Numbered from the stretch's first letter, positions 1 through 12,849 are shown. The stretch: 64,000 nucleotides of DNA from Humulus lupulus (GCF_963169125.1 NC_084793.1:38032578-38096577); one strand, 5' to 3'. A program made the numbers and translations. The notes: generated by a model from the sequence alone, not told the origin.

Positions 1-1396
1 TCCAAAAGAGGCCGAGCTTCTCCATCAGAGGATGTCTCTGATCATGGTCGTGATTCTGCCAAAGCCCATTCTGATTCCTCAGAGTCACCTGACGTGCTTG
101 CACCCAAGAAGAAAAGCAAGGGTTGGTTCCAGGTCTCTTCTTCTCGAAAATCTCCTCGTTCCAAAGGGACTGGTCCTTCTGATTCTACGCCAAAGGCTTC
201 ATCTCCTGTTGGTTCCACTCCTCGTTCCAAGTTTAGGTCAAAGGTAAAGAAAATTCCTCCACCTTGTTCTTCTTCTGAAACTGACCCTTCTTCAGATTGT
301 GTACCCTCTGATGAAGATCCCCTTGAAGACGACCCCTTTCTTGAGGAAAATGTTGACTCAGAAGATGAATCTGACCCATCAGAGGACCCCCCTGTTTCAC
401 CAAAGGGCAAGAAACCAATGAAAATTCCTGAGATTCGCACCAAGTCTCCTTTGGGTCCCAAAGTCTCTCCAGGTTCTTCCTTTAAGGCTCACTCTCTGAA
501 TTTTTGTTTCAATGACAATGAGAAAAATATGAAGCATTATGTGCATCGTGATTTTATTTGTGAGAAAAAATTTTCATTCTCGGCCCATAGAGTGTTTGGG
601 GTCATAAAAAATATTGAGGATCGAGGGTGGTTAGGTTCTTTAACCGGGCTGGATGGTTTTGTTCCTAGAGTTGTCCAAGAATTCTATGCCAATCTCAATG
701 ATGATCTGTTTGATAGGAAGTCTTTTATGTTTGGACAAGTTTATGTCCGAGGAAATTGGTATTTGTTCAATGCTGCTGAAAATTACCAAGGTTCTTAATT
801 TGCCTCCTTCTGTTGATAATGTTGTTGTTGAGTTTAACAAAGATAAGGTGCTTTCGGAGTTGGGAGGACAAAATATGGTGTGGGAACCTCACTCAGTCCT
901 TAAAGTAACAGATCTTACTCATTACTATGCTGTGCTTCACAAATTTGCCACCTCCAACTGGATTCCCACTACTCATACCTCCACCATTACCTTTGACACG
1001 GCCTTCTTTCTGTACAAAGTTGGAACTGGTCTCGGTGTTGATCTTGCCTCTCTCATTTTTGACCAGATCACTGCCTTAGGGAATGCCAAAAAGAAAGGTC
1101 AATATTTGGTGTTTCCCCATTTGATTTACAAGTTGCTTGATTCTCAAAAGCCTCTTCGCTTGGAATATGAGATCTTGACTCCTCCTAGTGCCGGAGCAGA
1201 CTACAAACTCAAAAAGGAACCATCATCTGTTAAAGCAACTAAAGGGATTGCTCTCAAGGCTGGCGATGCTGATTCTGTTGCTGCTGAACTCGCTGGTGTC
1301 AAGGCCACCCTGGAATCTATTCAAACAGAAGTGATCAGCCTCAAGAGTTGTCTATCAACCATGGTGTCTCACTTTGCAGCCGGTCCTTCCCACTGA
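1..1396 (+). pseudogene. Copia-type element, 3' extra ORF (plant transposon-protein family), partial and frameshifted
   Basis: The frame is open from the first base of the window, so the true start lies upstream. The N-terminal part (to about base 480) is a low-complexity S/P/D/E-rich region with basic patches. It is followed by a globular part (bases 490-1200; key stretch HRDFICEKKFSFSAHRVFG) typical of 'putative plant transposon protein' ORFs found at the 3' end of plant Copia elements. The C-terminus (about 1255-1380) is a predicted coiled coil. Frame 1 stops at 796-798, but the homologous protein continues in the next frame to the stop at 1394-1396. The shift lies at the A-run near 777-782 and looks like one extra base. 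Polypurine tracts and an LTR follow directly, so this belongs to the retrotransposon and not to a host gene. The element's gag-pol would lie left of the window. Family assignment is from memory of motifs. Confidence 0.6.
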
Positions 1397-1761
1397 GTCC
1401 ATTTAGTTTTATTTTGCTTTTTTCTTTGTTTTAATAAATTGTAAAAGAACGCTTTCTTAGTGTCTTTTTGTTTTTGGGTTACTCCTTTGGCTTCTTGCTA
1501 GACAACAAGGGGGAGTAATTGTGGTTTATTTTTGATCAGTTTATACTGTTTTTAAGTTACATTTGAATTGCTTTTCGCAGGGGGAGTCATGCTATTATTT
1601 TTTGATCTTTGTTACATTTGTGATAATTTTCGCAGGGGGAGCATTCCATTGCTATTTTGCTATTTTGCTATTTGCTCTAACTTGTCTTGTCTTGCGGGAT
1701 TCTTTTTTTCAAAATAAACTCTTAAAATATTCTTGTCTATCAAGTTGCCAAAGGGGGAGAT
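1397..1761 (+). other. Copia 3' untranslated region with four GGGGGAG polypurine motifs
   Basis: This stretch between the ORF stop and the LTR has four copies of a GGGGGAG motif, near 1507-1515, 1579-1586, 1633-1641 and 1750-1760. Only the last (AAAGGGGGAGAT) lies directly against the LTR start and is the expected plus-strand primer site. The others may be decayed or alternative polypurine tracts. A short ORF at 1563-1766 spans these motifs and looks spurious. Confidence 0.6.
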
Positions 1762-2869
1762 TGTAAAATCCTTTTTTGGCTAAACTTTAATTTAGACAAA
1801 ATATTTTAATTGTTTAAAGAAAAATCAGTAGCAAATCTCCTTGTTGATATTCGGTTTTATTAGCAATATTCTCAGCTGATTTTGTAATGTGAAAATATCT
1901 CTAAATGTGAATATATTTGTTACCTTATTTATCTCAAATAATCAATTTTTGGTAAAAATATATTGTGCAAATATCTTGAGATTATTTTCAGGGATTATAT
2001 AGGATTATGGTTATCCTGGAAATAAAGAAGGAGTCGAATATGAACTTGGTCAAGAAAAATGACCATGTTCGTTCTGCCAGATCAAACGGATCACGTTGCT
2101 GACTCATCAGTTTCATTTTCTGTCATCACAGAATCCATCTGGCTGGCTGTTTTCCTAAATCAAAGGAATTCGCAAATTGATTTCAAAGATTCCAGAAAAT
2201 CATGGCCTTGGACGTTTTCCCTTCCTACAAATACCTTGCCAAGGCCTTTGGATTGATCATCTCTTCCATTTTGAATATTTGTAATCGATATGCTATTTTG
2301 AAGAGTGTGTTTATTTGTAGAGATTAAGTTTGTTCATCTTAATCTTTGTGAGAGTGCTGAGTGTACTTGTGGATATCTATCTAGTCCATTGTAAACAGAT
2401 AGTGTCTATTGTGAACGTGTTCATAAGGATCTTCGGGAGAGGATTCGATCTAAGTCTCACTTCGGGAGGAAGTGTGCACTCGCTGTTCTTTGAAGGGAGT
2501 TCAAGAGAATCAAGGTTTCATCAAACCAGATTCGTAGAGAAGAGTACAACAAGATTGCGGCAATAGTTTAAGAGGGAGTCTTACATTGTTTAAGTCAATG
2601 CTTTTTGTACACTTTGTTTCTTTACTAATTGGTTTATTCTCTGGGCGTGGCCCCAAGGAGTAGGATATCCGAAAGAGTTTCTGAACCTTGTAAAAATTCG
2701 CTGTGTTCTTTAATTTTTGCACTGTTTTATTTTTGTGTTCAGTTCTGTCGTGACAAGTTCGAATTCTGTCCCGACAGAATTGCTTTCAATGTAAACATCT
2801 AATTACCATTCCGCATTTTAATTAATACATTGTTTAATTAATCTGGTAATTATTAAAAACGGAATTTCA
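1762..2869 (+). mobile_element. 3' LTR of the Copia-type element
   Basis: The LTR starts TGTAAAATCC immediately after the polypurine tract AAGGGGGAGAT. A TATA-like sequence (TATATAGG, about 1996-2003) and an AATAAAG (about 2021) suit a U3 promoter and a poly(A) signal. The right end is uncertain: the best candidate is ...GGAATTTCA at 2869, giving about 1.1 kb. No TSD can be checked because the 5' LTR is outside the window. Confidence 0.6.
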
Positions 2870-3465
2870 AATTCTATAAATAAAACTAAACAAAAACTCA
2901 TATCTAATATATATATATATATATTCCTCACCACGTTTCCTTATTTACTTATTGGGTGCGTAAAGATTGCTAACAATGTTTTATCACCAATGATAAAACA
3001 TACAAGATGAGAAACAATTTTGAACTCAATTTACTATTTTTACCTATTTATAATAAGGAGTTTTTTTTTTTTTTTTTTTAAATAAGAAAACATACAATCT
3101 TAACTAAAATTTACCTTAAACAAGTATAATTGCAAAAAATAAATCCTGAATAAATGAGTATTTCATTTTGCGATGTATCATTTCAAATGTATGCAAATGA
3201 GCATAAACATGATTAAAAAAATGTAGAAGGTTTTTCTATAATTGATGAATTTTATTAAAATAGAATTATTTACCTTCAAATTTTTTTATTTATTAAGTGT
3301 GTTGTTATTAGTACTCTCGTAATTAATTTGTAAATTTATTTATTTTTTATAAATTTACACAAATATTAAAAAAATATATGTTTTGACATACACTAGTATG
3401 TTTTAACACATATAGCACATCACTAGTATAAAATAGGTTATTAGCATTATTAAAAAAATTTACAT
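2870..3465. other. AT-rich spacer, no gene seen
   Basis: It contains an (AT)n microsatellite near 2909-2926 and a poly-T run at about 3062-3080, and otherwise AT-rich sequence with no ORF or recognisable repeat family. Confidence 0.6.
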
Positions 3466-4503
3466 TGTTGATACCGTTTTCCGTCAACTTGAGAACATAA
3501 GAGTATGAATTCAATAATAGAGATATGATAAAATAAATAACACTATATTTTATAATGGTTCGGCCCCAAAAAGATGATCTACATCCATTTAGTCATTTTT
3601 ATTGATATTAAAGCTTGAAAAACTATAGTTTTCAGCGACCGGTTGTTCTACAGTCCTCATTTACTCTTACATTACATAAGGATTGTTTTACAATAATGGA
3701 GTTTCAGCTTTATGAATTGTCTCATCTATTTTTATCTCATCTCTTCTTATTTATGATGAGAAGTATAGGGTTACATTTAAATCATGGGCCTGAGCTATTG
3801 GGCTTGGCCCGTTAATAATAAATTACAATTACACAAATATATTCGTATTTTTATAAATAGCAACTATGTCACATGTTGCTTATTCTGTTAGCGCATATAG
3901 CATGTCTTGAACGAACAAGCATAAACCAATCTTTGTGCATGACCAAATGTCTCTGTCAGCGGATTACAACTTTCTTGGGCGAACATGAGTTGAAGAATAT
4001 GGCTAGGTGACCAAACCCCTTCTGTAAGCGTTTGGTGGTTTACTTTGTGTTTTGTGTGAACAAGAATACAATTAGTCAAGGCTCTACGATCAGACATCTC
4101 TGTTCGCGTCTTGCAGGCATTCATGAACGAATAAGAACATGAGTGTATTACTAGGCGACCAGAATCCTCCTGTTAGCGTGTGATGACTTGCCTTGTGCGA
4201 GCAGAGGTAAAATAACATTTATTGTTCAAACAAAGGTATAAAAACCTCTCTTGTGCGAACAGAGGTAGAATAATCTCTCTTGTGCGAACAGAAATAGAAG
4301 AACTTGCATGTTAGCACATGATTACTTCATATAAGCCAACATGCACACTATCCTTGCATGTTAGAGCTGCATGCCATGCTTGTGAGAACAAGCATGCTAT
4401 AAAATCTGGTCATATTTCCTTTGAAGGAAATAACTAGCATGTCCGAGATCATTATAATTGCTATTATCTGACACATCATCATGCCCAAAAAATAAGTATA
4501 ACA
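3466..4503 (-). mobile_element. Probable solo LTR (Tat-type, antisense) with U3 repeats
   Basis: The left end TGTTGATACCGTTTTCCGTC has the same plan as the TGTTGACGCCG... ends of the better-defined LTRs here, and the block 'tataatggttcggcc' matches their 'tacgtggttcag' region. A TATA-type sequence (TTTTATAAATAG) lies at about 3850-3860. Short repeats of 'cttgtgcgaacagaggta' type lie at 4195-4300. The right end ...AAGTATAACA at 4503 is the best candidate. The flanks TACAT (3461-3465) and CATAT (4504-4508) are not a perfect TSD, so the boundaries are provisional. Confidence 0.5.
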
Positions 4504-4789
4504 CATATATATATATTTACAAACATAAAATTTGAATATGTTATAAATTTACAACTAATTTAGTTTTTAATGTGATATTTTTTAATTTTATATGATTTAT
4601 TATTATATAATGTTTAAATTTTTTTGTTACTAAACATATTATAGAGATTTATTAAGGAAAGTTTTATTTTAAAATATGGGTGCAAAAAGATGTTTCTTAA
4701 TTTATTCACAAATGGGTGTTTTTTTCACTAAATGAAAATGAAGATTTTATTATTTTCTTCTTGAATTCTCCTTTCAATACCTGGAAGTT

Positions 4790-6496
4790 ATGAATGATAA
4801 CGATCTTGCTGCATTTTATAATTCTCTTGCCCTTGATGATGAAGAGGTGGATGAGTTTTGTGATGTGGTTGATCCAACGCTTCTTATTGAAGGAGCCGAT
4901 TCTATTGCGAAAACGATTGTTGGCAGGGTGATTACCACCAAGTCGGTTGATCGTGATAACTTGATCTATGCTGTGAATATCTTTTGGAAAATTCTTGGGA
5001 CGTATACTGTGGAATCTCGAGGAAAGATTACGTTTCTTTTTCGTTTTGAACTGGTTACGGATCGTAATCGAGTCCCAGAAGGGGGCCCTTGGATTTTCGA
5101 CAATTGTTTATTGGCTTTGAAGGAGCCAGATGAGTTTCTGGATCCAACTGAGATGGACTTTGATGTGGCTCCTTTTTGGGTTCAAATCCATAAGGTGCCA
5201 GTATTTTGTATGTCTAAGGCATGAGGTTTTGAACTTGGGAAATCGGTTGGGGATGTGCGGGAGGTGATGTATGGAACGGGATGGCTGTGTGTTGGTTCTT
5301 TCTTGAGGGTTAGAATTGGTGTGGCCATTAAAAAACCTCTGCCTCGGGTGATTAAGCATCGTTTTGCACTGGATAAACCGATTCTTATTTTTCCGCTTCG
5401 GTACGAAAGGCTACCGAAACTGTGTTATTACTGTGGTATCTTAGGACATCCCATGAATGAATGTCTTCTTAAACCTACGGGTGTTGGTGAGAAAAATCAA
5501 TTAAAGTATGGGGACTAGATTCGTATTCCATTCCCGAATAAGATCATCGGTTCAGTGTCTAAAAAAGCTCGTAGCTGAGACCATGGGAGTTCGTTGACTA
5601 GTTCGGGTGGTGCGACGGGGAAGGTTTTGGTGAAGGTGGGTGGTTCGAAGGCTGTGGCCTCGCCGTTCGGTGGTGCTCCATCTCCGGCGGTACCACCGTT
5701 ATCTGATGGAAATCGAAAAGGGAAAGTTGTGGCTATTAAAGAAAATATTAATTGGCACCTTATTTTTGGAATGTTTATTAAAGATACAATGCCTTTTGAT
5801 GATATTTTGGAGAACTCTACCGCATCTTTGCCTTGTAATGGGGCTAAAAATGTGGAAATTTCAAATTTAGTTATTCACTCCCAAGATTTGAGTAGACCCA
5901 TATTTTCAAATAATTTATTATTTAATTATGGGGATGTTGACATAATACGTGTATCAAAGATTGGGAAGGAAGCTAAGTCTAATACAAGTTTTGGAGTTGT
6001 GGGGCCCTCAAGTGTTAGTGATGATGTGGTTAATGATAAGAAAGGCTTGCACGTGAGCCTTAAAGGGGATGGGTTTAGTGAGTCACGTGAGAGTCATCTT
6101 CCTCATTTTGAAGGTGCCACTCTCCACGTCCATGCCATGCATAATATTGATAATTCTCACGTACATCCCGTGGCCAAGGAAACTACTAATTTTGATCCAA
6201 TCACTGATGGAGGTAAGGCTATTTTACCTTCGTCTTCTCAATCGTCTAGGAAGAAAAAACTTAAAGTCTCCTTTGTTGGAAAAATAGGTGCTCTCGACGT
6301 TAAGTCGAAAAGCCCAAAAAGGGTGTATAAGCGGGGTTTAAAGGAGCTGCTTGCTCCTTTGTTGGTGGCTCCGGAGTGTTTGCATGATGAGGTGATAAGC
6401 TCTTCTTCGTCTACTCTTCTACCGGCTTTGGTTGGGAATGACGATCCTCTTAATAGAACGGTGGACCCTATTGTGCAGGGCCATCGTGCATTATGA
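4790..6496 (+). pseudogene. LINE ORF1 (DUF4283-like domain and CCHC zinc knuckle), with in-frame stops
   Basis: ORF1 proteins of plant L1 elements bind the element RNA. Starting at the ATG at 4790, residues 1-145 resemble DUF4283 (key stretch GKITFLFRFELVTDRNRV). A zinc knuckle CYYCGILGHPMNEC follows (about 5426-5467), then a low-complexity tail with basic patches. One frame (frame 2) runs to the TGA at 6494-6496 but has three internal stops, at 5222-5224 (TGA), 5516-5518 (TAG, where TGG is expected) and one near 5576-5578 (TGA). No frameshift is needed. The stop overlaps the ORF2 start (ATGA, 6493-6496). The protein would be about 570 residues if the stops were sense codons. Confidence 0.8.
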
Positions 6497-7115
6497 ATTG
6501 CCTCTGTTGGAACGTCCAAGGGTTGGGGAATGACTGGACGTTCCAAATTTTGCATTCCTATGTGAAAGATTTCTTGCCTGATGTTGTCTTTCTTTCCGAG
6601 ACCCTCGTCACTCATTCGGTCCTTGAGATTATGCGTGTTCGACTTGGTTTCGTGGGGAAATTAGTGGTGGATAAGGTTGGTCGTAGTGGTGGTTTATGTT
6701 TATTTTGGTCGTCTAATGTAGAGGTGGTTTTGAAAGGTTACTCTAGAAGCCATATCGATGTCATGGTTGGCTCTCACAACAACCGGTGGTGGAGGTTTAT
6801 TGGGTTTTATGGGCAACCTGACGTTTCTTTGAGGTCGTTATTTTGGCGGTTGCTTGAAAGGTTATCGGAGGACTTTTTTGGTCCATGGTTGGTTGGTGGT
6901 GATATGAATGAGATCCTTCATGGGCATGAGAAGGATGGGGGCCTTCCTCAGGCTTAGTTTCTTATGGATCATTTTCGGAAGTCTCTTGCTACTTCAGGCC
7001 TTTCTGATATGGGTTTTGAAGGGGCTCGTTTTACTTGGTGTAATCGCCACAAAGATGGAACGTTTACTCAAGAGCGGTTGGACCGTATGATTTGTAATAA
7101 AAATTGGTATGATTA

Positions 7116-7873
7116 TGTTGGCGCGGTTCTTCGCCAATAGGTAATTAAGAAAATAAGAGGAAGGGATTAGTACTTAACAGTGAACCGAAATAGATGAATG
7201 ATCTTTAAAATGGACTGGTGACACGATTACGTTTTTTAGGTGGTTCAAAGGTTAAAATCCTTCTACTCCACCAGCCAATATTATTGCTAGATGCCTGGTA
7301 TTCTTTACAGGGTATTTCCTTACACAATAGAATCCAACCCTTTGCAACTCCCAGGGTCTCCAGATTTATAGGAGAGGGCACCGGGGAGTTGGTAAGGGGG
7401 GTCATCCCGTGACCTTCTTACCTATCATGTCACTTCTGTGACATTCATGATTAATTCCTAAAACCTGACACATGAAGTGTGGTCTAATCAATAGGTAAGG
7501 GGGATAATGGGCCGCACGGCCCAACCCAGTCGTAGGTACTTGAATACGCACGTTCATGCTACGTGTCCGAGAAGTCAGGGATATATCAGACATCACGTGT
7601 CTGATATATGCACGTTTACCTTGCGTGGTTGACTTTATAAGAGGTCATAGCTTCCAACTCCAGCTCGTACCACGAGCTGGATGTCTACTCGACCTGTGGC
7701 CTTCACAGACCTGACTCGGTCCTTAAGTAATCTTGGCAAACCTCTTGATATCCCCGAGCTAGGGAGGTAGGACCTGACGATAACAACTCCAGTCATGGGG
7801 GATCCACGTGGCTGAGATATAATTAGGCCATATCTCAGCTCGCTAATAGCTCGTTGGAAAATTAGGGCGTACA
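7116..7873 (-). mobile_element. Solo LTR (Tat-type, antisense) inside LINE endonuclease, TSD GATTA
   Basis: The 758-bp LTR runs TGTTGGCGCGG...GGGCGTACA. The 5-bp TSD GATTA is perfect (7111-7115 and 7874-7878). The left end has the plan of the LTR of element C (TGTTGACGCCGTTTTTCG), and the internal 'ttaggtggttcaaaggtt' matches the conserved 'acgtggttcag' block of those LTRs. The orientation is antisense by analogy with elements B and C. No internal region remains, so this is a solo LTR. Confidence 0.88.
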
Positions 7874-9446
7874 GATTATTTCCCTAATTCTTTTGTTTCT
7901 CACTTAAAGCTTTGGGGGTCTGATCATCTACCGTTGCTAACACGAATTCTTTTGGCTAATGAGAAGCGAACAGTTCCTCGTGTTAAAGCTCGTTTTCATT
8001 TCGAAATGGCTTGGGCAAGCGAGGATCAATGTTGTGATATTGTGACTAGTAAGTGGGGTTCATCCTTCGCTAGTACTATTGAAGGGGTGCAGCACAAGAT
8101 TGGTGAGGTCTCAAGTGTTCTTAAAGACTGGAATGTTTCCACTTTTAAGAAAACTCGAGGGGATATTAAGAAGAAAAAAAATGAGTTGCAAAAAATGGAT
8201 TTATCCTTAACTTCTTCTTCTTGTGCAGATTATTTTGAGAAAGAAAAGGAGTTGGATGTGTTGGTATACAAAGATGAGAAATATTGGGCTTTTCGGGCGA
8301 AGGACTCCTGGCTTAGGCTTGGAGATAAAAACTCATCCCTATTTCATTAGAGTGCTTCTCATCGTAAGCGAAAAAATGCGATTGGTGGGATTTATGATAG
8401 TAGCATGAACTGGGTGGAGGAACCTAGTGGTATTACTTCCGTCTTCGAAGATTATTTTGGGACGTTGTTTACCTCTCATTTACCCTCGTCGATGGTTATG
8501 GATAGAGTATTGTCTTCTGTCCTGAATCGTGTCTCTCCTGAGGTGCAAGCTACTCTGATGTGTCCTTTTATTGAAGCTGATGTGCGTATTGCCCTCTTTC
8601 AGATGCATCCTAACAAAAGTCCAGGCAAGGATGGCATGGGGGCTGGTTTTTATCAGAAATTTTGGGGTACGGTCGGGCAAGATGTTTGTGTAGCATGCCT
8701 CGAGTTCATTGTTGATTCTGGTACGTTGACAAGTATAAATGAAACTATCATTACATTAATTCCGAAAGTGAAGAGTCCTACTCGTACTAGTGACTTCCGT
8801 CCTATTAGTTTGTGTAATGTTCTTTACAAAATTATTGCCAAGATGATCACTAATAGATTCAAGGAAGTGCTCAATGATGTGATTTATGAAGAACAGAGCG
8901 CTTTCATTCCTGGCCGCCTTATTTCAGATAATGTTATGATTGGTTTTGAGTGTCTCAAAGCAGTGAAGCGACATAAGAAAGGTAAAAATGGGTATCTTGC
9001 TTTCAAGGTTGACATGGCTAAGGCGTATGATAGGGTAGACTGGGTCTTCTTGCGTGGTATGATGGTGTGTTTGGGGTTTCCTAGTGGGTGGATTGCTTTG
9101 ATTATGAGATGTGTTACAACGGTGTCTTTTGCTATAAATGTTAATGGGGATGTTTTTGGCCATATTGTTCCTACTCGAGGTTTGCGACAAGGTGACCCAC
9201 TCTCACCTTTTCTCTTCTTGATTTGTGTTGAAGGCCTTTCCTCTATTATCAAACAAGAGCTTCAGTTGAACACTATTTCAGGGCTTGTGTATGGTCGGCA
9301 TGGCCTAGTGATCTCTCATCTTCTCTTTGCTGATGATAGTTTTTTCTTCTTGGAAGCTACTATTGAGAGTTGTACTAGATTTAAAGAGATCCTCATGTTT
9401 TATGAAGATGCTTTGGGTCAACTGGTTAATTTAACCAAGTCGGCAG

Positions 9447-11321
9447 TGTAACATCCCATATATTCCTAATGTGGCTTAGTGCCTGGATTAGGGAGCCGGG
9501 AGGCAATAATTGAGTTATTATGTGAATTATATTTTAATATAATTATACTTGCATGGTAGAGATATTAATATGTGTATATGGGCACGTTTCTTATAAGAAG
9601 GGTATTTTAGTAATTTGACCCGTTTGGGGTATAAATGCAAATATGTGTTTGTGTGATTGAGACCACATTATTATGTGGATATATTTGGGTTACTCGACGA
9701 GAGGCGATCCCGATGAGCAAGTTAGCGGAAAAGTCACAACGGGGTCTTAATACCCGGCTCGGGGAGAGCTTGGGGGTATTTTAGTAATTTAGTACATTAC
9801 TAGGAATTAGTGGGTAATGGGAATTTATTGGTAACCGTGTGAGAATATTGGAAGTAGCGGGAGTTATAGGATGTAAATTGTGGATAGCGGGATTTGAGGC
9901 AAAGGATAAAATTGCCCTTGTGAACACTTGATGAATAAGCTAAGGGCAAGGGGCAAAATGGTCATTTTCTCTTCAGGTGTAATGTAGGTGAGCTGGGAAT
10001 GTTTGAGAAGGCTAAGGAAATTAAAGGAAAACACAGCAGCAACTCTCCCTTTCTCTCTCCCACGTTCTCTTTATGCACCATGGAAGCTTGAGGTTTTTTT
10101 TTGGGAAATTGAAGATTAAAGCCTAGGAATCAAGGTGTTAGGCTTGGGGAAATCAGAGGTTTAACTCAAGTGGTTCAACTCAGCTGAGGTTTACGCTAAG
10201 GGCTTGAATCGGGGATCGTACTCAAAGGGCCATCACTAGTAACTCGCATACGGACCGAAGGTAAAAAAACTACACATGTTATGTGAATGCATGGTTAGAG
10301 CTTAGCCAATGTGGTGAATATAGAGATGAATAAAGCTTTGACTTTGTTAATGAACATGATTATAATTATGTTTGCGAATATTTGATTAGGTACACTGTAA
10401 TGCGCATAATTATGATTATGCCTATCACTGTCGTTTGAATGTATTATAATGCATTGTAATTGTTGTTAAGTATGCTGTATGAAACATGTGATTGTCTGCC
10501 GTGACCATGAAGCTTGATTTATAAACTAGAGATTTACTAGGATGTTAAGTGAGGATCAACTTATTAGTTGAGAGTATATTGGACTATGGGAGACTCGCCT
10601 TATAAGTTGAGAGTCCCAAGGCTTCAACTTATAAGTTGAAGGCACGTGGTGGCTTGACTTATAAGTCAAGGGCTTTAAGAACTTAGTTTATAAGCTAAGA
10701 TTGGCATAGTGCACGTGGAATGCAGGCCACCATGGCTGGGCCACCCTGGGAGTGCGACATGCACTTGACTGGCTCGGATGCCAACAACTTGAAAGAAAGT
10801 GCGACACGCACATGTGTGACTCCATGGTTACCAGTTTGCTTAATGAACACACCAGTTTCAGTTATAACTGCTTGATAGGCATTTTGTTCTGTGAACTGTT
10901 AAATATGTTTTCTTGCTGAGTCTTCTGGCTCACAGGTGCTTTGTGGTGCAGGTAAAGGTAAAGAGAAGCTTAACCAGCCATGAGTCGAAGGGCAATGGTA
11001 GTGATATGTACATATGCAGTCCGCTCGACCACCACGACCGAGATGCTCAAGGGAACTAGGGTTAAACCCAGCTTTTGCCACCTAGGTCGGCTTATTGTGT
11101 AACTTGAGTATTGTAATTAACTTTTAAACTGATGTTTTTGGGGATCCCCTGTAAAGAACATGTTTTTAATTTAATGAAAATACGTTTGAGTTTATCAAAA
11201 ATTTTTAGTAACTAAACCTTTAGTGGCTTAATCACACATTTAGTCCAAATGACTTGTTTAGCAAGTCCAGCACTGGTTTTAAACACGCTTGGTAATGGAC
11301 CTTAATTAGCAGGGCGTTACA
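9447..11321 (+). mobile_element. Solo LTR (Tekay/Del-like Ty3/gypsy) inside LINE RT, TSD GGCAG
   Basis: The 1,875-bp LTR begins TGTAACATCCC and ends GGGCGTTACA. The TSD GGCAG is perfect (9442-9446 and 11322-11326). TGTAAC...GTTACA ends and the line 'ttagtgcctggattagggag' match, in the opposite orientation, the LTRs at 56215-58414 and 61471-63822, so all three are one family. It lies downstream of the RT catalytic FADD coding region and carries an array of short palindromes (about 10512-10700). Confidence 0.9.
10512..10700. repeat. Array of TTATAA-centred palindromes in the solo LTR
   Basis: Six related imperfect or perfect palindromes follow each other at about 30-42 bp spacing, centred near 10521, 10563, 10600, 10631, 10661 and 10691. 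Two are perfect: CTTCAACTTATAAGTTGAAG (10622-10641) and CTTGACTTATAAGTCAAG (10653-10670). The spacer sequence differs between units. Confidence 0.85.
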
Positions 11322-12849
11322 GGCAGTTTTCTTTAGCCCCCGCATGCATGCTCAAGACTGTGTTGGTTTGGCTCATATTTTGGGGGTTCCTTTGGTCACT
11401 TGTCATGATAAATATTTGGGGTTGCCTTGCTTTGCTGGTAAAAGTAAAGGTGGTCTCTTTCAGTCTATTAAGGATAAAATTTGGAACAAATTATTTGGTT
11501 GGAAGTCCAAACTTTTTTCTTCAGGGGGGCGAGACGTGTTGTTAAAGTCTGTTATCCAAGCGATTCCTACTTATGCAATGAGTCTCTTTCGATTGCGTGT
11601 TGGTATTGTGAATGAAATTCATAGTATGTGTGCTCGTTTTTGGTGGGGAGGTGATCCGGATAAAAGGAAAATGCATTGGTGTACATGGCCCCATCTTTGT
11701 TGGCACAAATCGGATGGAGGTATGGGCTTTCGTGATATGTTTCTCTTTAACCAAGCTCTTCTTGCTAAACAAGTGGCTAGACTTTATAATTTTCCTGATT
11801 CGTTAGCTGCTAAGGTTATGAAAGGATTTTATTATCCTAACAGTTCTATCTTGAATGTGGAATTCTCTAAAAGAGCGTCTTTTCTCTGGAAGAGCTTGCT
11901 TTAGGGTCGTGACTTGTGGAAAGTTGGGGCAAGATGGCTTGTGGGAAGTGGTGATACTATTAGCATTATGGAGGATGCTTGGATTCCTAAAGATCATGTT
12001 GGTCGTGCTTATTCTTTTTGTGGTGGAATGGAGTACAATCGGGTTAGTGATCTAAAGAATGAGAGGGGGGCGTGGAATGTTCCTCTCATTGAGGAATTAT
12101 TTAAGTAAGTGGAAGCTAAGGCGGTATTGTCTATTCCCTCTTCCTCTTTTGTGCGCCCGGATCGCCTTATTTGGCACTCTACGGAGTCTGGTCATTATAC
12201 TGTCAAAAGCGGGTATTGGAGTGAGGTCAAACGGTTGGCTTTAGGCCAAGCCTCTTCTTCCTCAGGCCAATCTCCCTAGTGGAAATTTATGTGGGCGTTG
12301 TCTCTCCCTCCGAAGGTAAAAATTTTGTTTGGAAAGCGGCGCTTAATTTTTTACCTACTTATTCTAATTTGACGAGACATGGGCTCTCTTCTCCATCGGT
12401 TTGCCCTATTTGTTGCCAAAACAATGAAACCACGCTCCATGCTCTTTGGATGTGTCCTTCTCTTAAGAAAATCCGGTGTGCGTGGCTTTTAAAAGGGTTG
12501 GATCGTTTGGGAGGTGCTTCATCTTTCTATGAAGTGCTTATTGGGTGTATGGATATTCTTGGGAAGAATGAGATGGAGGAATTTTTGGTTCTTTGTTGGA
12601 GGGTTTGGTATAGAAGGAATCAATCTGTGCATGACTACAAGCTCCTTGATGATGACTTGGTGGGTTCTTGAGCGCTGAACTATCTGTGGCGCTATCAAGA
12701 TGCTCAACAACCTTCTCGGAGTGACCATGCTGACAGTTCCCCCTCCTCGCTGAGTGTTCCAATTAATGAGACTCTGTTTGCTACAGATGAGGTGAGTTTA
12801 TTTGTGGATGCTGGTGTGAATGCGATTCTTGGTTCTGTTGGATTAGGCA

